A DNA stretch of 64,000 nucleotides from Dasyornis broadbenti (GCA_013397935.1 VZRN01003396.1:727476-791475), one strand, 5' to 3'; positions 1 to 12,200 are shown, counted from the first letter of the stretch. The notes: generated by a model from the letters alone, not told the origin. Program-made: numbers and translations.

Positions 1-93
1 GGAGCGGGGTGAGTGCGGCGGAGGGACGGTGCGGGGCGGGCGGGGATGCGCGGCGGGATCGGCGCGGCCGCCTCTGCCTCCGCTTGCCCCAAG
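1..93 (+). CDS. TRAK1: Candidate first exon of TRAK1, 5' partial
   Basis: This GC-rich stretch ends in a strong donor at 93/94 (cccaag|gtgagc). The frame that joins the downstream exons through 602-644 has codons starting at positions divisible by three. It is open to the left edge and reads as an Arg/Gly/Ala-rich peptide ending LCLRLPQ, with one base left over that makes an Ala codon (G+CT) with the next exon. It has no ATG in the window, so the start codon would have to lie upstream. If 602-644 is skipped, the frame one base earlier joins 46407 directly and is also open. A second donor-like site at 8/9 (gcggg|gtgagt) would end the exon much earlier. The stretch could also be purely 5' untranslated. 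Translation is therefore uncertain. Being a first exon is more likely than being coding. Confidence 0.4.
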
Positions 94-330
94 GTGAGCG
101 AGCGGGTGCGGGGGGCGGCGGGCGCCTGGGGGGGATTGCAGTGCGCAGGCAAGGCCTGCTGCGTTCGCTAGGCAGCGGAATGAGGGGGTGAGCAAGGTGC
201 AGCAGCTCTTCCTTTTTCTCGGGCCCCTCGACCTTCACAGCCGGCTGGCTCGGGGGCGGGCTCTGCGCTTGGCTCTGCTGCTTGTGCTCTTTTGTCCCTT
301 CCGCCCCCTTAAAGCAAAGAGGCACATGAG
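1..330. promoter_or_regulatory. TRAK1: CpG island over the 5' end of the gene
   Basis: The first 130 bases are extremely G+C rich with many CpG dinucleotides, and GC-box-like gggcgg strings occur around 33-45 and 105-125. G+C content falls steadily until ordinary AT-moderate intron begins near 330. No TATA box is visible. Such islands mark vertebrate promoters and first exons. The island is cut by the left edge, so the transcription start and most of the promoter are probably outside the window. Runs of three or more G at 33-45 and 104-134 could also form G-quadruplexes. That this is the TRAK1 promoter is inferred from strand, splice signals and the exon chain downstream. Confidence 0.75.
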
Positions 331-601
331 TGGAATTGCGTACCGAAGGTCAAGAATCGCTCGCCGAATTGTGCCTCTGCATTATTTAGAGCTAAACTGC
401 TGCTGTTGTCAGATACAAGGGCCCCTGTATGCAGAAGTAGCTTTCTAGCCATCGCAGAGGGACCTGCAAATACTGACTCGGTTTCTTCAGCGTTGGGGAT
501 TATGGATAGTATTTGGCAGTATTCCACTGTTTTAAATGACTAAAATATTCCATTATGGCTTTTAGCAAGTTTGAGATCTTGGTGCCTCTTTTGTTTTGCA
601 G
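94..601 (+). other. TRAK1: Candidate intron 1 (508 bp)
   Basis: It begins gtgagc at 94 and ends ttttgttttgcag at 601, a good polypyrimidine tract and acceptor. Its left part is the shore of the CpG island and the rest is featureless AT-moderate sequence. The short open frames inside it resemble no protein family. Confidence 0.45.
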
Positions 602-644
602 CTGACGATTTTGAACCTTCATCTATAGATGAGCTTCTTGTCAG
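602..644 (+). CDS. TRAK1: Candidate small coding exon 2 of TRAK1
   Basis: A 43-base segment lies between a pyrimidine-rich acceptor (ttttgttttgcag, ending 601) and a donor (gtcag|gtaaaa at 644/645). Read with two bases completing a codon from the previous exon, it gives the acidic peptide DDFEPSSIDELLV and ends with AG. These two bases join the A at 46407 to make an Arg codon and continue into LLEANFSKEKEF. The other two frames hit stops (tag at 626-628, and tga at 603-605). The only open frame is thus the one whose exit phase fits the next exon. Against it, 43 bases is short enough for an open frame to arise by chance, and I do not recognise the peptide. Its length is not a multiple of three, so skipping it would change the frame of exon 1. 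Confidence 0.45.
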
Positions 645-3600
645 GTAAAATTAGAGAAGAGTAGGAAATGTCCAAAAAAGTGGAACATCTGTTAAAGAAT
701 GGGAGCCAGGGTTCATGTTCTCCCTTTCTCCGACTTCAGGAGAAGTCTCCGTGTGGACACTTTTTTCTGCCTTGCAATCTGTAACCTTATTTGAACCTTT
801 CAGTCCACTGAGATTAAATCGTGGGTGTAATGGTTTTTGCAATCAGGAAAGCAACAGCATCAAAAAAAAGCAAACAAGAAAAAGTTAAAACAAAACCAAA
901 CCAATAACAGTTATGATGACCAGTTTGCCATATGTGCCTGTTTTACTGCTGGGTGTACACAGTTGCGTGTACTGTTTGTAATGCCCTGGCTTCTGCCTGT
1001 GCTGGAGTTGCTCCAGGTTTAAACATGTTTGTCCTAGTACGGCTCTTCTGGAGTTACCATAAGAAGCCTGGAGGAGGGAGTGTTGTCTCCAAGCCCAGGG
1101 ACTGTATTCACAAACCTGTGCCTTCTCTGAGGCACTGTGACGTGTTTTAACTGAGCCAGAGCAACCTGTGGTGACAATAAGAAAATTACATTAAGCCATG
1201 ATTTTGGCTTATTTCTCTGTTTTTCAAGGAGCATCATTGTAAGGGAGGAAAACCAGGATGGTAAAAATCCTAATGGTGGGCAAGAGTTTTCAGCTTTTAA
1301 TGTGAACTACTAAGTGAAGAACAGATGGCTGTATGAATAGATAGAATGGATAGAATTTAAATTTCTGTTGAAGTAAAACAAAAGTTTCTGTCAGTTGCAT
1401 GACTGAACTCCCACTTGCTGGTGGATTGAACTGCATGATGGATGACAGTAGTGGAAAGAAGCAGGATCTCTGGATCTAGTGCAAAAAAGATCCCGTATCA
1501 GACAAAAATCTTTAGTTCATCTTTTGTTCAGTTGTGAACAAAAAGTTCATATTGGAATTTGCTGCCTGGTCAAGAGCACTGGGTAGCATACACTAGTATG
1601 CTGAGGAAGCATTAATGTGGTTAGGCACATTTTTATATGTGGTGTTCCATGTTTGATATGTGGATGCTTTAAATCCCAGTGAAATATCAAGCTGTTGCAG
1701 CAGTCTCTGAGCATCCGACTAGTTTAATCCAGAGTCCTGACTAATGAGGCAGTATGAGGATGTGATACACAAGTTTTGCCATGTATATTAATGAATGTTA
1801 ACTTGGTACTCTGTCAGGTTGTGGAACACAGGTGAGAGCTTGTGGGAGTAAGTGAATTTGCACATACCAGAAAGCAGGATTGGATTGGAAAGATTTGCCT
1901 GGAACTGTTGGGAACTCCTGTTGTTCCTCTCTGCTGCAGCTCATGCCCGAGCTCCTTGCTGCTTTACATATTCTGTCTCCTATAGCAGATTACCAGCTGC
2001 TTTTGTAGAAGTAATTCAATCCTAATCTTCCCATGTGCTCTGAGGATTTTATTTATACTCTAGACAATCTACTTTGGGGTAGAATAATGAGATTAGTATC
2101 AGAGAAATTAGTGCAGGTTAAATATTTGTTTTAAATGTATACTTCATCAATATTGTTGTTTCTTACTGTTGTTGCTATAATGCTGAAAAGGAAAAAGACT
2201 AAAATGTAGATGGTATCTGCTGTGATAGACAGTAAACTGAATGCAAGGTACTTTTTTTTTTTTTTTAGATAGCTCAGTAGAAAGGATTCTCAGAATGAGT
2301 GCTATTGAGGCAGCATCTGCAATATTGAAAGGCAAGAAGTTAAACCCAAACCTTTTACCCTTTCTAAAAGCTGTGCATGATTTTCTTTGTAACAATTTCC
2401 TATGTTACTTAAAATTTTCCTTGGGAGAGGAGACATGGTTAAGGGGCAAGGCAGTGTATGGGTTACATTTGTTTGAAATACTTTTCTTTCCTAACTCTTT
2501 AAAATTTTATTGATTTCTGGAAGTAGGGTGGTTTAGTGCTCCTTCTGCCAGGACCAGAAACAGCATTTGTAGGACATAATTTGTTTGTCTGGATGTTGTA
2601 TGTTGTGAGTGATACTCAAGTTATGGTCGGTGGTTTCTTGTTAATTTGCAGAAAATTGTGTATTCTTTGTTTAAAATTTTGAAACAGCTAGCTTTCCCTG
2701 TCTCAGTAAAAATGAGTGGCTGCTCTAATAAATCTCCAGTATTAGGATGGGCACTTAATTGGTGTATCTTTGAATAACCGTGTTTTAACTCTTACAAAAC
2801 TGTCATTTGACTTCACACACTGCATATTTCCCAATACTTCCGTATTAGTGCAAGAACAGACAGGCAGGTAGAACTGGTCTGTAGTTATCGGAAGTCATGG
2901 TAACCACAGTATGGAATCAGGAGCTGTGGTTTTGTCTGTTGGTCAGAAAAATGTTGTTGATAAGTAGGCTCTTATAACTAGTTCCATTTTCCTTTTGAAT
3001 GATTCTTTTTCTCCAGATGTCCCTGGCAGTTCTGCCTCTGTAAAGAAGCTTAGTATTGCCACCAAGATCAACATTCAAGAATAAATATACTTAAATTGCA
3101 TGTAAAAGGACTGAAGGCATAGTGACATCTTCCTCTGTGATGGTCATATTATTCCTTGATTCTGCTGGGAGTGATACTGTCATTTGTGTGCTTCAGCATG
3201 GCTGTGAAAAGGAACAGATTCCAGTAGCGACTGCACATGAAGTGGCTCTCAGAGTTACCATAAAAACATAGTAAGTAGGAGAACCACTTTCAGCTCACCA
3301 GATGATAGTGATGGCATGTCAGTTGTAGGCAGCTCAGTTACTGTACGAAGCTTTGTAAGGCTGGAACTGTAAAACTGGTGTGTGATCTGCAGTGCCTGTG
3401 CTGTGAAGGTAATGTTTCCCTGGTCACATGTGTATCATTAAAACTCCACGATGCCACTGACACCTTGGAATGCTGCACCTGTATGGAGGGCTCAATTTTG
3501 TGGATTCAGTTGTGGGATCAGTGCTACTTGGAGAGATAAAAATCTTGAGAATGAATTTCCTGTTAACGTAGGCCTTCCAAGATACCAGTTGGTGTCTGAT

Positions 3601-4689
3601 TCAAAGCCTTCCTGCTTACTCTGGTTTGACTGAGATAGCTGCAAGTTTACAAGCACTTTTATTTTACTTTGTAGTGAATAGCATGATGGTTACTAATTAA
3701 ATTTCAGGAGTTCACTGATATTATTCTTTGTCTAAAACTGTCCTCTATTTGAACTTTGATACATCAATACTTCTGTTTTTATTGGAGCCTATTAATTGTA
3801 GTGCAAAAAGTCATGCTGTATAGTCATCCTGCTTATGGTTTACCAGCTAAGAGGCTTATTGAGAGCACAAACAGATTAGCTCAGAGATAATTCTTAGATT
3901 CAATTATGTTGGCAGGTTTGCTTTAGTTAAACCGGTGAGTGGCTGTACTGGAGTTGATTCTTCACCTTATCTTGCAGCTTCTCTGGAGACGATTGTCTAA
4001 TATTGCTAACATTAGATGCTGAAAACTCAAATGACACTGCTGCTCTGAGAGTAGTATCTCCTTGTGTGAGTGTTTGGGGCTTTTTGGTAATGATACTGAT
4101 AGATTAATGTGTTAGAGCCCTGTTGGTTTTGCTTGCATTTACAGCAGAAGTTCAGAACACTGTAGCAAAGAACTAGAAAGAAGGAACAAAATGTGGGAAG
4201 GGCTTGGTTTAAAAGCTCTTACAAAGTTTTATTATTGGCTTGTTTTGACATTAGACTATGCTGCTGCCCAGCAGAGCAGTTTTTCCCATGGTTGTGGATT
4301 CCCTCTTCCATCCCCTTCAGTGTTATGGTGCTTGGAATCAAGTCCTTGATGCGGGCAAGAGCTCTTTTTAAGGTTCATTTTTGTATTGTTTGTCCTGGGC
4401 AGCTGGGCAGCTGAGCATCTGTTAGCAGTGAGCAAAGGAAGCAACAGTAGTAAGTGGATGAGACCTTGATGTCAGGAGAGAAAGTCTTCAGTGAACATGA
4501 GCTGCTTTTGAAACTGCTGCACTCCAAGGTCTGTTACAACCAACACCAGTTGTGGGCTAGAAGATGAGATGCTGAGGCTGCCAATAACCTGCAGCAAATT
4601 TTTGTGCTTATGGAATGTTCTTGACTCCCAATACTGTATGAACTGGAGAGAGAAATACTCAGCACTGTAGAAAGCTTACTTCTTTGGTG
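645..4689. other. Intron interior, no distinct feature
   Basis: This is unique-looking AT-moderate sequence with a 14-base poly-T near 2252-2265. Short open frames on both strands (for example 2147-2395 minus and 2241-2513 plus) are low-complexity or unrecognised and are read as chance frames. Confidence 0.6.
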
Positions 4690-5240
4690 GATCACAGCAT
4701 GGTTAAGATTGGAAGGGATTTCTGGAGGTCACCAGGTCCAACCTCCCTGCTCAGGCCGGGTCATCCTAGAGCACCTGGCACAGATCTGTGTCATGACAGC
4801 TTCTGAATATCTCCAAGGCTGGAGACTCCATTGCTCCCCGATCAACCTCTGTCAGCACCTGGTCACCCTCGCAGGGAAAAAATGTTCCTGGATGTTCAGC
4901 AGGAACTGCTTGTGTTTCAGGCTGTGCCCGCCAGTCTGGTCCTGTCACTGGGAACCACTAGGAAGAGCCTGGCTCTGTCCTCCCTCCCTGCAGATATTTA
5001 TACACATTGATGAGACTTCCCTGAACTTTCTTATCTCCTGCTAATCAGTCCCAGCTCTCTCAGCCTCTTCTCATAGAGGAAATGCCCTGATCTTCCTTCT
5101 TTGTGTTAGGGGCCAGTCACTGTCCTCTCTCCAGTATGTCCATCTTTTTCTTTTACTGCAGAACCTAGAACAGGACACAGTACCCCAGGTGTGGCATCAC
5201 CCAGTGCCGGCTAGAGAGGAGGGATCACCTCTCATCTAGT
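4690..5240 (-). mobile_element. CR1 LINE fragment, 3' part
   Basis: Read on the plus strand, this is the reverse complement of a typical avian CR1 3' region. It begins near atcacagcatggtta, then ggaagggatttctggaggtc and tccaacctccctgc. It continues through a degraded reverse-transcriptase 3' segment containing cccagctctctcagcctctt and cataggaaa-like motifs, and ends in the accccaggtgtggcatcac stretch. The element's coding sense is on the minus strand. It has many indels and no intact ORF, so it is an old, dead, 5'-truncated copy of about 550 bp. The open frames at 4709-5044 and 4766-4948 are shadows inside it. The family assignment is from remembered CR1 consensus features. Confidence 0.85.
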
Positions 5241-8149
5241 TTCCCAGTTAGAGGAAAAAATGTATGAACCCCCTTCTCTGCAATAATTCCATGCTTCAAA
5301 CAAAACACAGTAAAACTGCTCATCATTAGTTTTCAATGAAGTTTAGAATGATGCTGAGTTGACTTGTTCCATCTTTTAATAGAAACCAAAGGTTAGGAAA
5401 ATGCTCATACAGTGGAAACATTTATAGCCTAGAGGGGAAGAATGAAAACTGGATACATCGAATTAGTTACGTGTGCCTCTTTAGAGGGCTTAGTTGACTG
5501 TTGTAAATTCAAAACAATCAATGCATTTTTGCATTGTATGTTCATGTAAATTCTAACTTTCATCTTTTTAAAAGCAGCTGCTGGTAATGTCCTATTGGAA
5601 TCTAATTTCAAGCAAATCAGGACTCTGCATGAATTATAGTCTGACAGCAGCCACAATTTGGTGTCCTAGGGGATATTGAAGTGCAATTTTGTTTGAAGAG
5701 AGGAGTATTTGTAAAAAATTTTCATCCATGTCTGCTGTTTGTGAGGAATGGAGATTTTACTGGCCTCTTTAATGTTTAGGTAAGTGGAGCCAATGTTACT
5801 AACAACATTGCCTGTCCCAGAAAGCCTAGTTTCACTATCAGATACTGCATATTTGCATACTTTGCAAGGGAGCTCCAGACACTCCTCTGCAGTAAGCAGA
5901 AACCTTGCGGTTCAAATCTGAGCAAACTCACTGCCACAGTGATACCTGTAAAATTAGCAGAATTAGGTGGCCTTGAAACAATGTCAAAGTCCTTAGACTG
6001 TTCTTTAAACTTGTTTCAAACGGACTGTCCTTCTCTGCAACCATGTCTGACCATACTAGTTATTTCTGAGTACATATTAAGCATTGTTGATGTGAAGTGA
6101 TGAGGTGGAAATCAGTCTTTCTTTTTGCACGTTCTTTTGCGATAGATCTTCTGCTATCACAGAAGATCTAAGTCACAAATGGCACTGCTGTCAGGAAGGA
6201 ATGGTGGGCTCCTGTTGTGTGTGGGTAATACTGCAGTAATGATCACTTCCAGGTATTTATGGTGGGAGTGGAGACCAGTATTAACTAAAACATTACCTTC
6301 TTGGAGCCTTTAGTCTTGTAATGTAATTCTGCAAACCTGCACGTGTGAAGGGCATATTCTTTATGCCCCTATTTCCTGAAGGTCATGTTATGTCCAGTGG
6401 TAGATAAGCATGTTGTGGCCTTACCCGGTGACATGTGACTGACCTGAGAGACACACATTTCCAATATCAGGCAATCTCAACTGAAAGTGCTTTTTCTAAT
6501 TGTCTGAAATATTTGTAACCCTTGATTACCCTTGTATTTGCTCACAAGAATTTTACTCCATAGCAGCTTTCTCAAAAACTGTATTTTGCAAGTCATCAAA
6601 AGCTGCTAAAATGAAAAGGCTGAGAAAGGTAAATATTGCATTTATCTGGCACAGTACTTTGTCCTAAAGTTCAGAAAAGTCTCTGCTGTCATGCTATTGC
6701 ATGTATGTTATGCTATCACTTCTTTCTGCAGAGAACATTGATTTCTCCATGACATTCACTTGTACTGCTTTTATCTGCTAAATGAGGTTTCATTTAGGAA
6801 CTGTTGTACCTCAGGCAAATACAACTTCCAGAAATACTTTGCCCTTTTACACTGCAAAATAGTCAATGTGAACTTCTAATGAACTGAGTTTATTTAAGCA
6901 TTCATGAATCAGAAAAATCAGTCTTCTCTTACTTTACAGTGGATGAAGGGGGGTAGCAAGATCAAAACATTTGAGGTAATTCAGGAGTTGATGCCAGTAC
7001 TTGAATTAAGTCCAGTTCTTGTGAATCTCTGTTAAAAGCCTATCAGTCTCTTGCGGTCAGTGGATTGGCGCATTCTGTAGCTATTTAGGGCCTGTCAGGG
7101 TGTGTGAAACAGGCAGCAGCCTCAGTAGACATGTGCGCTACACCTGCATTTCTTTTTCCTACATTACTAAGGTTGATAGTATACATTACTAATTCTTCTA
7201 CAAAAGAAAAACTCCAGGTGGGCCAGAAGTCTTCCCTTTCCCTGAGGAGTGTATGACTTGCTCAAGTAATTTTAGTGTATTTTACAGAAATTTTAAACAT
7301 GTCTGGCAGATGGGTTGTGCAGGATAAGATGGTGCTACTTTTGCAGCAGTTACTTTAGTGAAATAGGTGAACTGTTAAACTGACAATGGGATATTGCTAT
7401 GAAAAAGATCAGTGTTCAAAATGGGAGTCTGGGATATCACAGGCTGCAAACAGAGCACTTCCAAGACACACAGTCATCACAGTTTGCTCACTGATGAATG
7501 TTCAAGGTAGGTCAGAGTCTCAGTTTCTTGAGCCTGACTTACTAACATCCGCCCTCCGAGAGTGAACACCGCACCCATTTTATATTATTTATCAACTTTT
7601 ATCAATCAGAAGACACCTGGTCTATGTTGACATAAAGGAAGAAAAATGGAAGGTTTTCTCACTTACGTCCCTCTGTACTATTACACTGAATAGCAGGAAA
7701 GAGAGGAGGGAAATATGATTTTTAACTTCAAAAAAAGGACAAGAATCTCTTTTGTTTTGTTCATATGGGTATTACTGTCTTTAAAAAAATAAACATAGGT
7801 AACTTCTATGGAATGAATAATGTGTTAAATCTAGAAATGTTTGTATGCAAAGGCCAAGATCATAACCAAGTGTAATTTGAAGACAATAAACATAGAATTA
7901 ACAGTTCACAGTAGTTACCTAACTAATGAAGAGCTAGTCAGCCCTGGTGGAAAAGGCAGATTGATGTCACTGTATGTTGGGTGTAGATGTGAATATGAGA
8001 CTGAGTTTCTTAAATTCAGCATGCATGATTTTATTATGACCTTATTTCATTCTTTGAGGGATATTTTGTGTCTTATTCTTGTTCCCAAATGGTTGTTGAA
8101 GAGACTTGATGACAGGAAATTTATCATAATGATAGGACCTTAAATAATT
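5241..8149. other. Intron interior between CR1 fragments
   Basis: No gene or recognisable repeat was found apart from the hairpin at 6143-6170. Sequence composition is ordinary for an intron. Confidence 0.6.
6143..6170. repeat. Perfect 11-bp inverted repeat (hairpin)
   Basis: The arms tagatcttctg (6143-6153) and cagaagatcta (6160-6170) are exact reverse complements separated by the six-base spacer ctatca. Transcribed from the plus strand, it would form a short stem-loop. The stem is too short for a microRNA precursor. No flanking target-site duplication was identified. Confidence 0.8.
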
Positions 8150-8310
8150 TTCACAGAGAAGCTCTGTATGCTCCATTGCTGGAAGTGATCAAGGCCCAGT
8201 TGGATGGGGCTTTGAGCAACCTGGTCTAGTGAAAGGTGTCCTCACCCATTGCAGGGGGTTGGACTAGTTGACCTTTAAGATCCCTTCCAACCCAAAGTAT
8301 AGGTATGACA
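8150..8310 (+). mobile_element. CR1 LINE 3' end fragment
   Basis: The plus strand reads ggaagtgatcaaggcccag, then ttggatggggctttgagcaa, cctggtctagtgaaaggtgt, a stretch near gcagggggttggactagttg and finally cccttccaacccaaag. This is the well-known last approximately 150 bases of avian CR1 in sense orientation. The usual terminal octamer repeats are degraded (tataggtatgaca). It ends about 35 bp before the LTR at 8344. No coding capacity remains. Confidence 0.9.
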
Positions 8311-8343
8311 CTGAAATGTTTTGGGATTTTTATCAAAAAGTAG

Positions 8344-9239
8344 CTGTCTTGGTTTGAAAGACAGGTGTCTGCTAAGGAAGGTGGGACTCTCTCTTAGAAT
8401 AGAGAATATGATTCCCCTTTCCCACTGAGTTGTTATAACTTTGAAATCAGGGGCGCTCAGGCAAAGATATGGGAAAAGGAATAACATTTCTTTACTAGTA
8501 CATATAACGAGGGAAACAAGCAACAACAACAATAGCAATAACAAACCAGAAACCCGGTGGCAGCTTTCTCAGGGGTGCCAGACACCGCCCCTCCCCTTTG
8601 ATGCAGTTACGGTCATGGCCGGCAGAGGGGGCTGTTGGGCTCCCAGCCAGGCAGGACAGGGATGATGACTCTCGTGCAGCTGCAGGGGGCGCTGTAGCGC
8701 GAGCTCAGGTTTGCATCTCATGTGACTGATGGCAGATGGACTAGAGGGCTGGATGGCGAGAGGGGCTGCAGCAGGAAACCTCGGGAGAAGCAAGCTGGAT
8801 GGCAGGCTTGACTCACCAGTGCTAGCAAGCAAAAGGTGGCAGAAACTCCACAGCAGTGGCAGAAATCCACAGTGCATCCTGGCAGGTGGGGGGAGTGTGA
8901 GTCAATGATAGCCGGGCTTCTCCACAGTGGCTGCTGGACTCAGCCAGGGAGACGTGAACTCCGGGAGGGGGGAAGAGGGTCAGGATCCTGTGCTTTCCCA
9001 AACGAAAACTCACGCAGCAAGAAAGAAAAAAAGGCAGTGCAGAGCTGGGCTCCCGTGGTCGCAGCGAAAGGCAAAACTGTCCCCTCTGATGTCCCGGGAG
9101 CAAGTGACCTTACCAACCAGCCAGGTTCTTTCCTCCCCTGACTCTGCCTAGCCACATCTTTTGTCTCTTAAGTACCCAGTTGTTAAGGTTCATTAAGGTT
9201 CGCTAGCAACAGGATGGAAAAAATTCCCAACCTCCAACA
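8344..9239 (+). mobile_element. Solo LTR, copy A (endogenous retrovirus)
   Basis: This segment of about 895 bp is repeated with substitutions and small indels at 53957-54834 in the same orientation. Both begin with tgtcttggtttgaaagacag and end with cccaacctcca followed by a few bases. The sequence agtag sits just before the left end (8339-8343) and again at 9239-9243, a candidate 5-bp target-site duplication. The exact terminus is uncertain by one or two bases. No gag, pol or env sequence adjoins it, so it reads as a solo LTR left by recombination. It carries a CAGGGGGCGCT string at 8683-8693 resembling the CTCF core motif. The open frames within it (8569-9155, both strands) are not genes. 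Confidence 0.85.
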
Positions 9240-12200
9240 GTAGTATGGAATGCATTATGTTGATTTCTATGAATTTTTACAGTAAGAATTAAAAATTGAA
9301 ATAAATTTCTTTTATTTGTCAAAGTAAAGCTAATGCTTCCTTAAAAAAATTTCAGATGACTTGTCAACTGATATTTAGACAGAGATTTGAATTCAGGTGG
9401 ATAAAACTATATTTTTAAATAGCCCTTTGTTGTTCATCATAGCTAATTCTTTTCCTTTTAGAAAATTTTGGGGTTAAAGCTGACCTTTATACCTTTCCAC
9501 AAACTAGTAATGGATGATTATGGACTAAATGGATTATTTCTTGGATTTGTATGTCTAGCAGAGCTGCTTTTCCAGTAGTTATCAATTCAGCAAGAACAAA
9601 GATGTTTCTTGGCTCTTCTGTTGTCAGTCAGCTTGTCAGCATCAGTTTCATATGGCTGTGGGATTGGTTTGGGCAAACCAACCTCATTTTTCTGTAACTG
9701 CGTAGGAGGCCTTTGCTGTTATGTCTTGGGTTAATTGATGCTTGTGTATGATCTGTAAATTCTGGCTCTAGGTGTTCACATAGTGGTGTCCCTCAGCCCT
9801 GTGGTGTCATGATTAAGCACACACACCATTTAGTGGACTGATGGTTTGAGTCCCACCACAGATGGCTATTTTCATGGCAATGAAGCTTGGAAGAATGCAT
9901 TACAACACCAGTGTTTGAAAACCCACACAGCTGAACCCAACACAGTGGCTTTGTTGAGCCATCCCCTTGGCTTAGCCCTTCCAACCAGGTTGCATTCCTG
10001 ATCACAGTGATGTGGAATGGTAGAAACACCAATGTCTCTGTAAGGAAAAAGGAGCAACAGCGATATATGGTTTCAGGGTAAGTGGAGTAGGAGTGAGAGT
10101 AGGACTGGACTAGGGTGAGAATGTGCTTTCAGGACAACCTACACTAATATTAGGTAGAAGTGCCTGGACATGCATGTGCCTGAAGGCTGTGCTTCTGCAG
10201 CCAGAATAGCCTGGTCTCGCACTTTGCCATCTCTGGTGGGCATAGTCCTGCTGTGTGTCATCAGCTTTGTGTTGCACTGCTTTGTCTACAGATCTTTCAT
10301 ACTGACTGTTACCCCCTGGGAAATAAGCCAGGGAGGCAAACTGGAAAAACATGGCTTGAAAAGTTGGTTGGATTTCCTCAGTTTTAGTTTTTTTGATGGT
10401 TTGTCTTTCATAGGGAGATAGATGAATGGTGGAGATGGCACAAAGACAACACAGGAATGTGCAGGCAAAGCCAATTAGTGTTTCATTTGCTTTAGGTGGA
10501 TAATATCACACCTTATATTCAACCTGTGGACATTAAGTTTTACAGGTCTCCTTAAAAATGAGAGTTAGTGCCATAAAAATTGAATTATTTGCTTGTTGTG
10601 TGGGAGTTTTTCTTTTGTAGTTTGTTGGGGTGTTTGTGTTTTGGATTTATTTGTTTGTTTTTTTTAATAAAAGAAAGCCACCAATGTCATTTTAGTAGTC
10701 TTGGTTAGCAGAATTGGGCAGGGAGAATTGAATACGTTGTACTATCTCTCTTATCTGTTAAATTAGCACTAATTACTTTTTCAAGAAGGCTGAGAGGAAA
10801 TTCCTAAATGCACCTAGGAGCAAGCCTATTGTTTTGATCCTATGACTAGCAGGAATAACTTGAAGATAAAAGATGATATAATACTGCAGCGGGAGAAATG
10901 AGTAAGAGGAAATAGGAGGGGCTGCATAGTCAGAAAAATGATCAGTTTATAGTATGACTTATTATAGCAGATGTAATACTGTATTCTCTTCTTTGTTCCT
11001 CAGACCTTTTTCTGGAAAAGGTAAGCAAGCCGTTGTTATAATGTGGGCAATAAAAGTTTTTTGGGTGAGTTTTTTTAATTTCTTAATTTTTATTTAGTGA
11101 ACCCTTAGGCTGAACAGCTATAAAAAATACTTATTTTGAACTTCAGATATTAGGAAAGTATGAACAGGACTTAAACCTGTTACAGCTCTGATGTAAATCC
11201 TACAACAGGTAATTAATTTCTCTTCTGAGTGGGATCTAGTGGTTCCTGATTGCCCTGACTTCTAACTGGAAACTGTTGTTAGTTTTATGACAGAAAACCT
11301 ATAATCCAGCACTGCTCCAACTTGGAACTGAGTATATATGAAGCTAAAGAATTGACTTTGTGAGGGAATGCTTTGGACACTTCATTGTTCAATGCTATAG
11401 TCTTTTACCACCAGAGAAATGAAAGGAGTTTGGAATCTCAGAATATTAAGGCATTGGTTTTTCTTTAAGGTCTCTGAAGACATTTGCAAGTGTATTTTAT
11501 GCATTCTGACATTTTGGCTAATTCATGTTTTCTCCCTGGTTTTATTTGTTTCTTTTCCTTTATTTTTTTTAAAGCATACTTTTTTTTTTCTCTGGCTTTA
11601 TTTTATGTCAAGTGTTACGGAGTTTCCTTTATCTCCTCGTTTAAGACAGCTCCAACAGAGAAATTGGTAATAGTTTTTTTGTTTTCACCTTTTTTTACTT
11701 CAGGGTATCTATTATGGTTTGTAAAGTTCTTGGAAGTAACAGACTTTTGAAAGAGAAAAATGAGCAAACAAGGTTAAATGGAACTGATAATATCTGTATA
11801 TGTTCTTATTTAATATTTAGTTTTTAGAAGAAGCCCCAAACCCAAATAACTGTTTTATAAATTTTTCTTAATATCTTTTCACAAAATATACCAAGAAGTT
11901 GTTGTGGTGGCCAAAAGAGGTTGTGCTACCTAACTGTATTGCTTGTCTAGCAAAACCTTCATGAAGTGCCTGATAAAACTAACCTATAAAAAAGCATTTC
12001 TGAACAAGTGGATTCAGTAAAATTTTGGAGAATAGATTTTAATAGAAGTTGGAAATTGGGATATTTACAGATGTAAATGCCTATCAATTATGAGAAACAG
12101 AATATAGCCCTGTAACTCAGGAATGGTTCCTTGAGTAAAGTCTGTATCATGAAGATGTGAATTATTGATTCTAAAGGGGTTGGTTACTTGCTTGCTTTTT

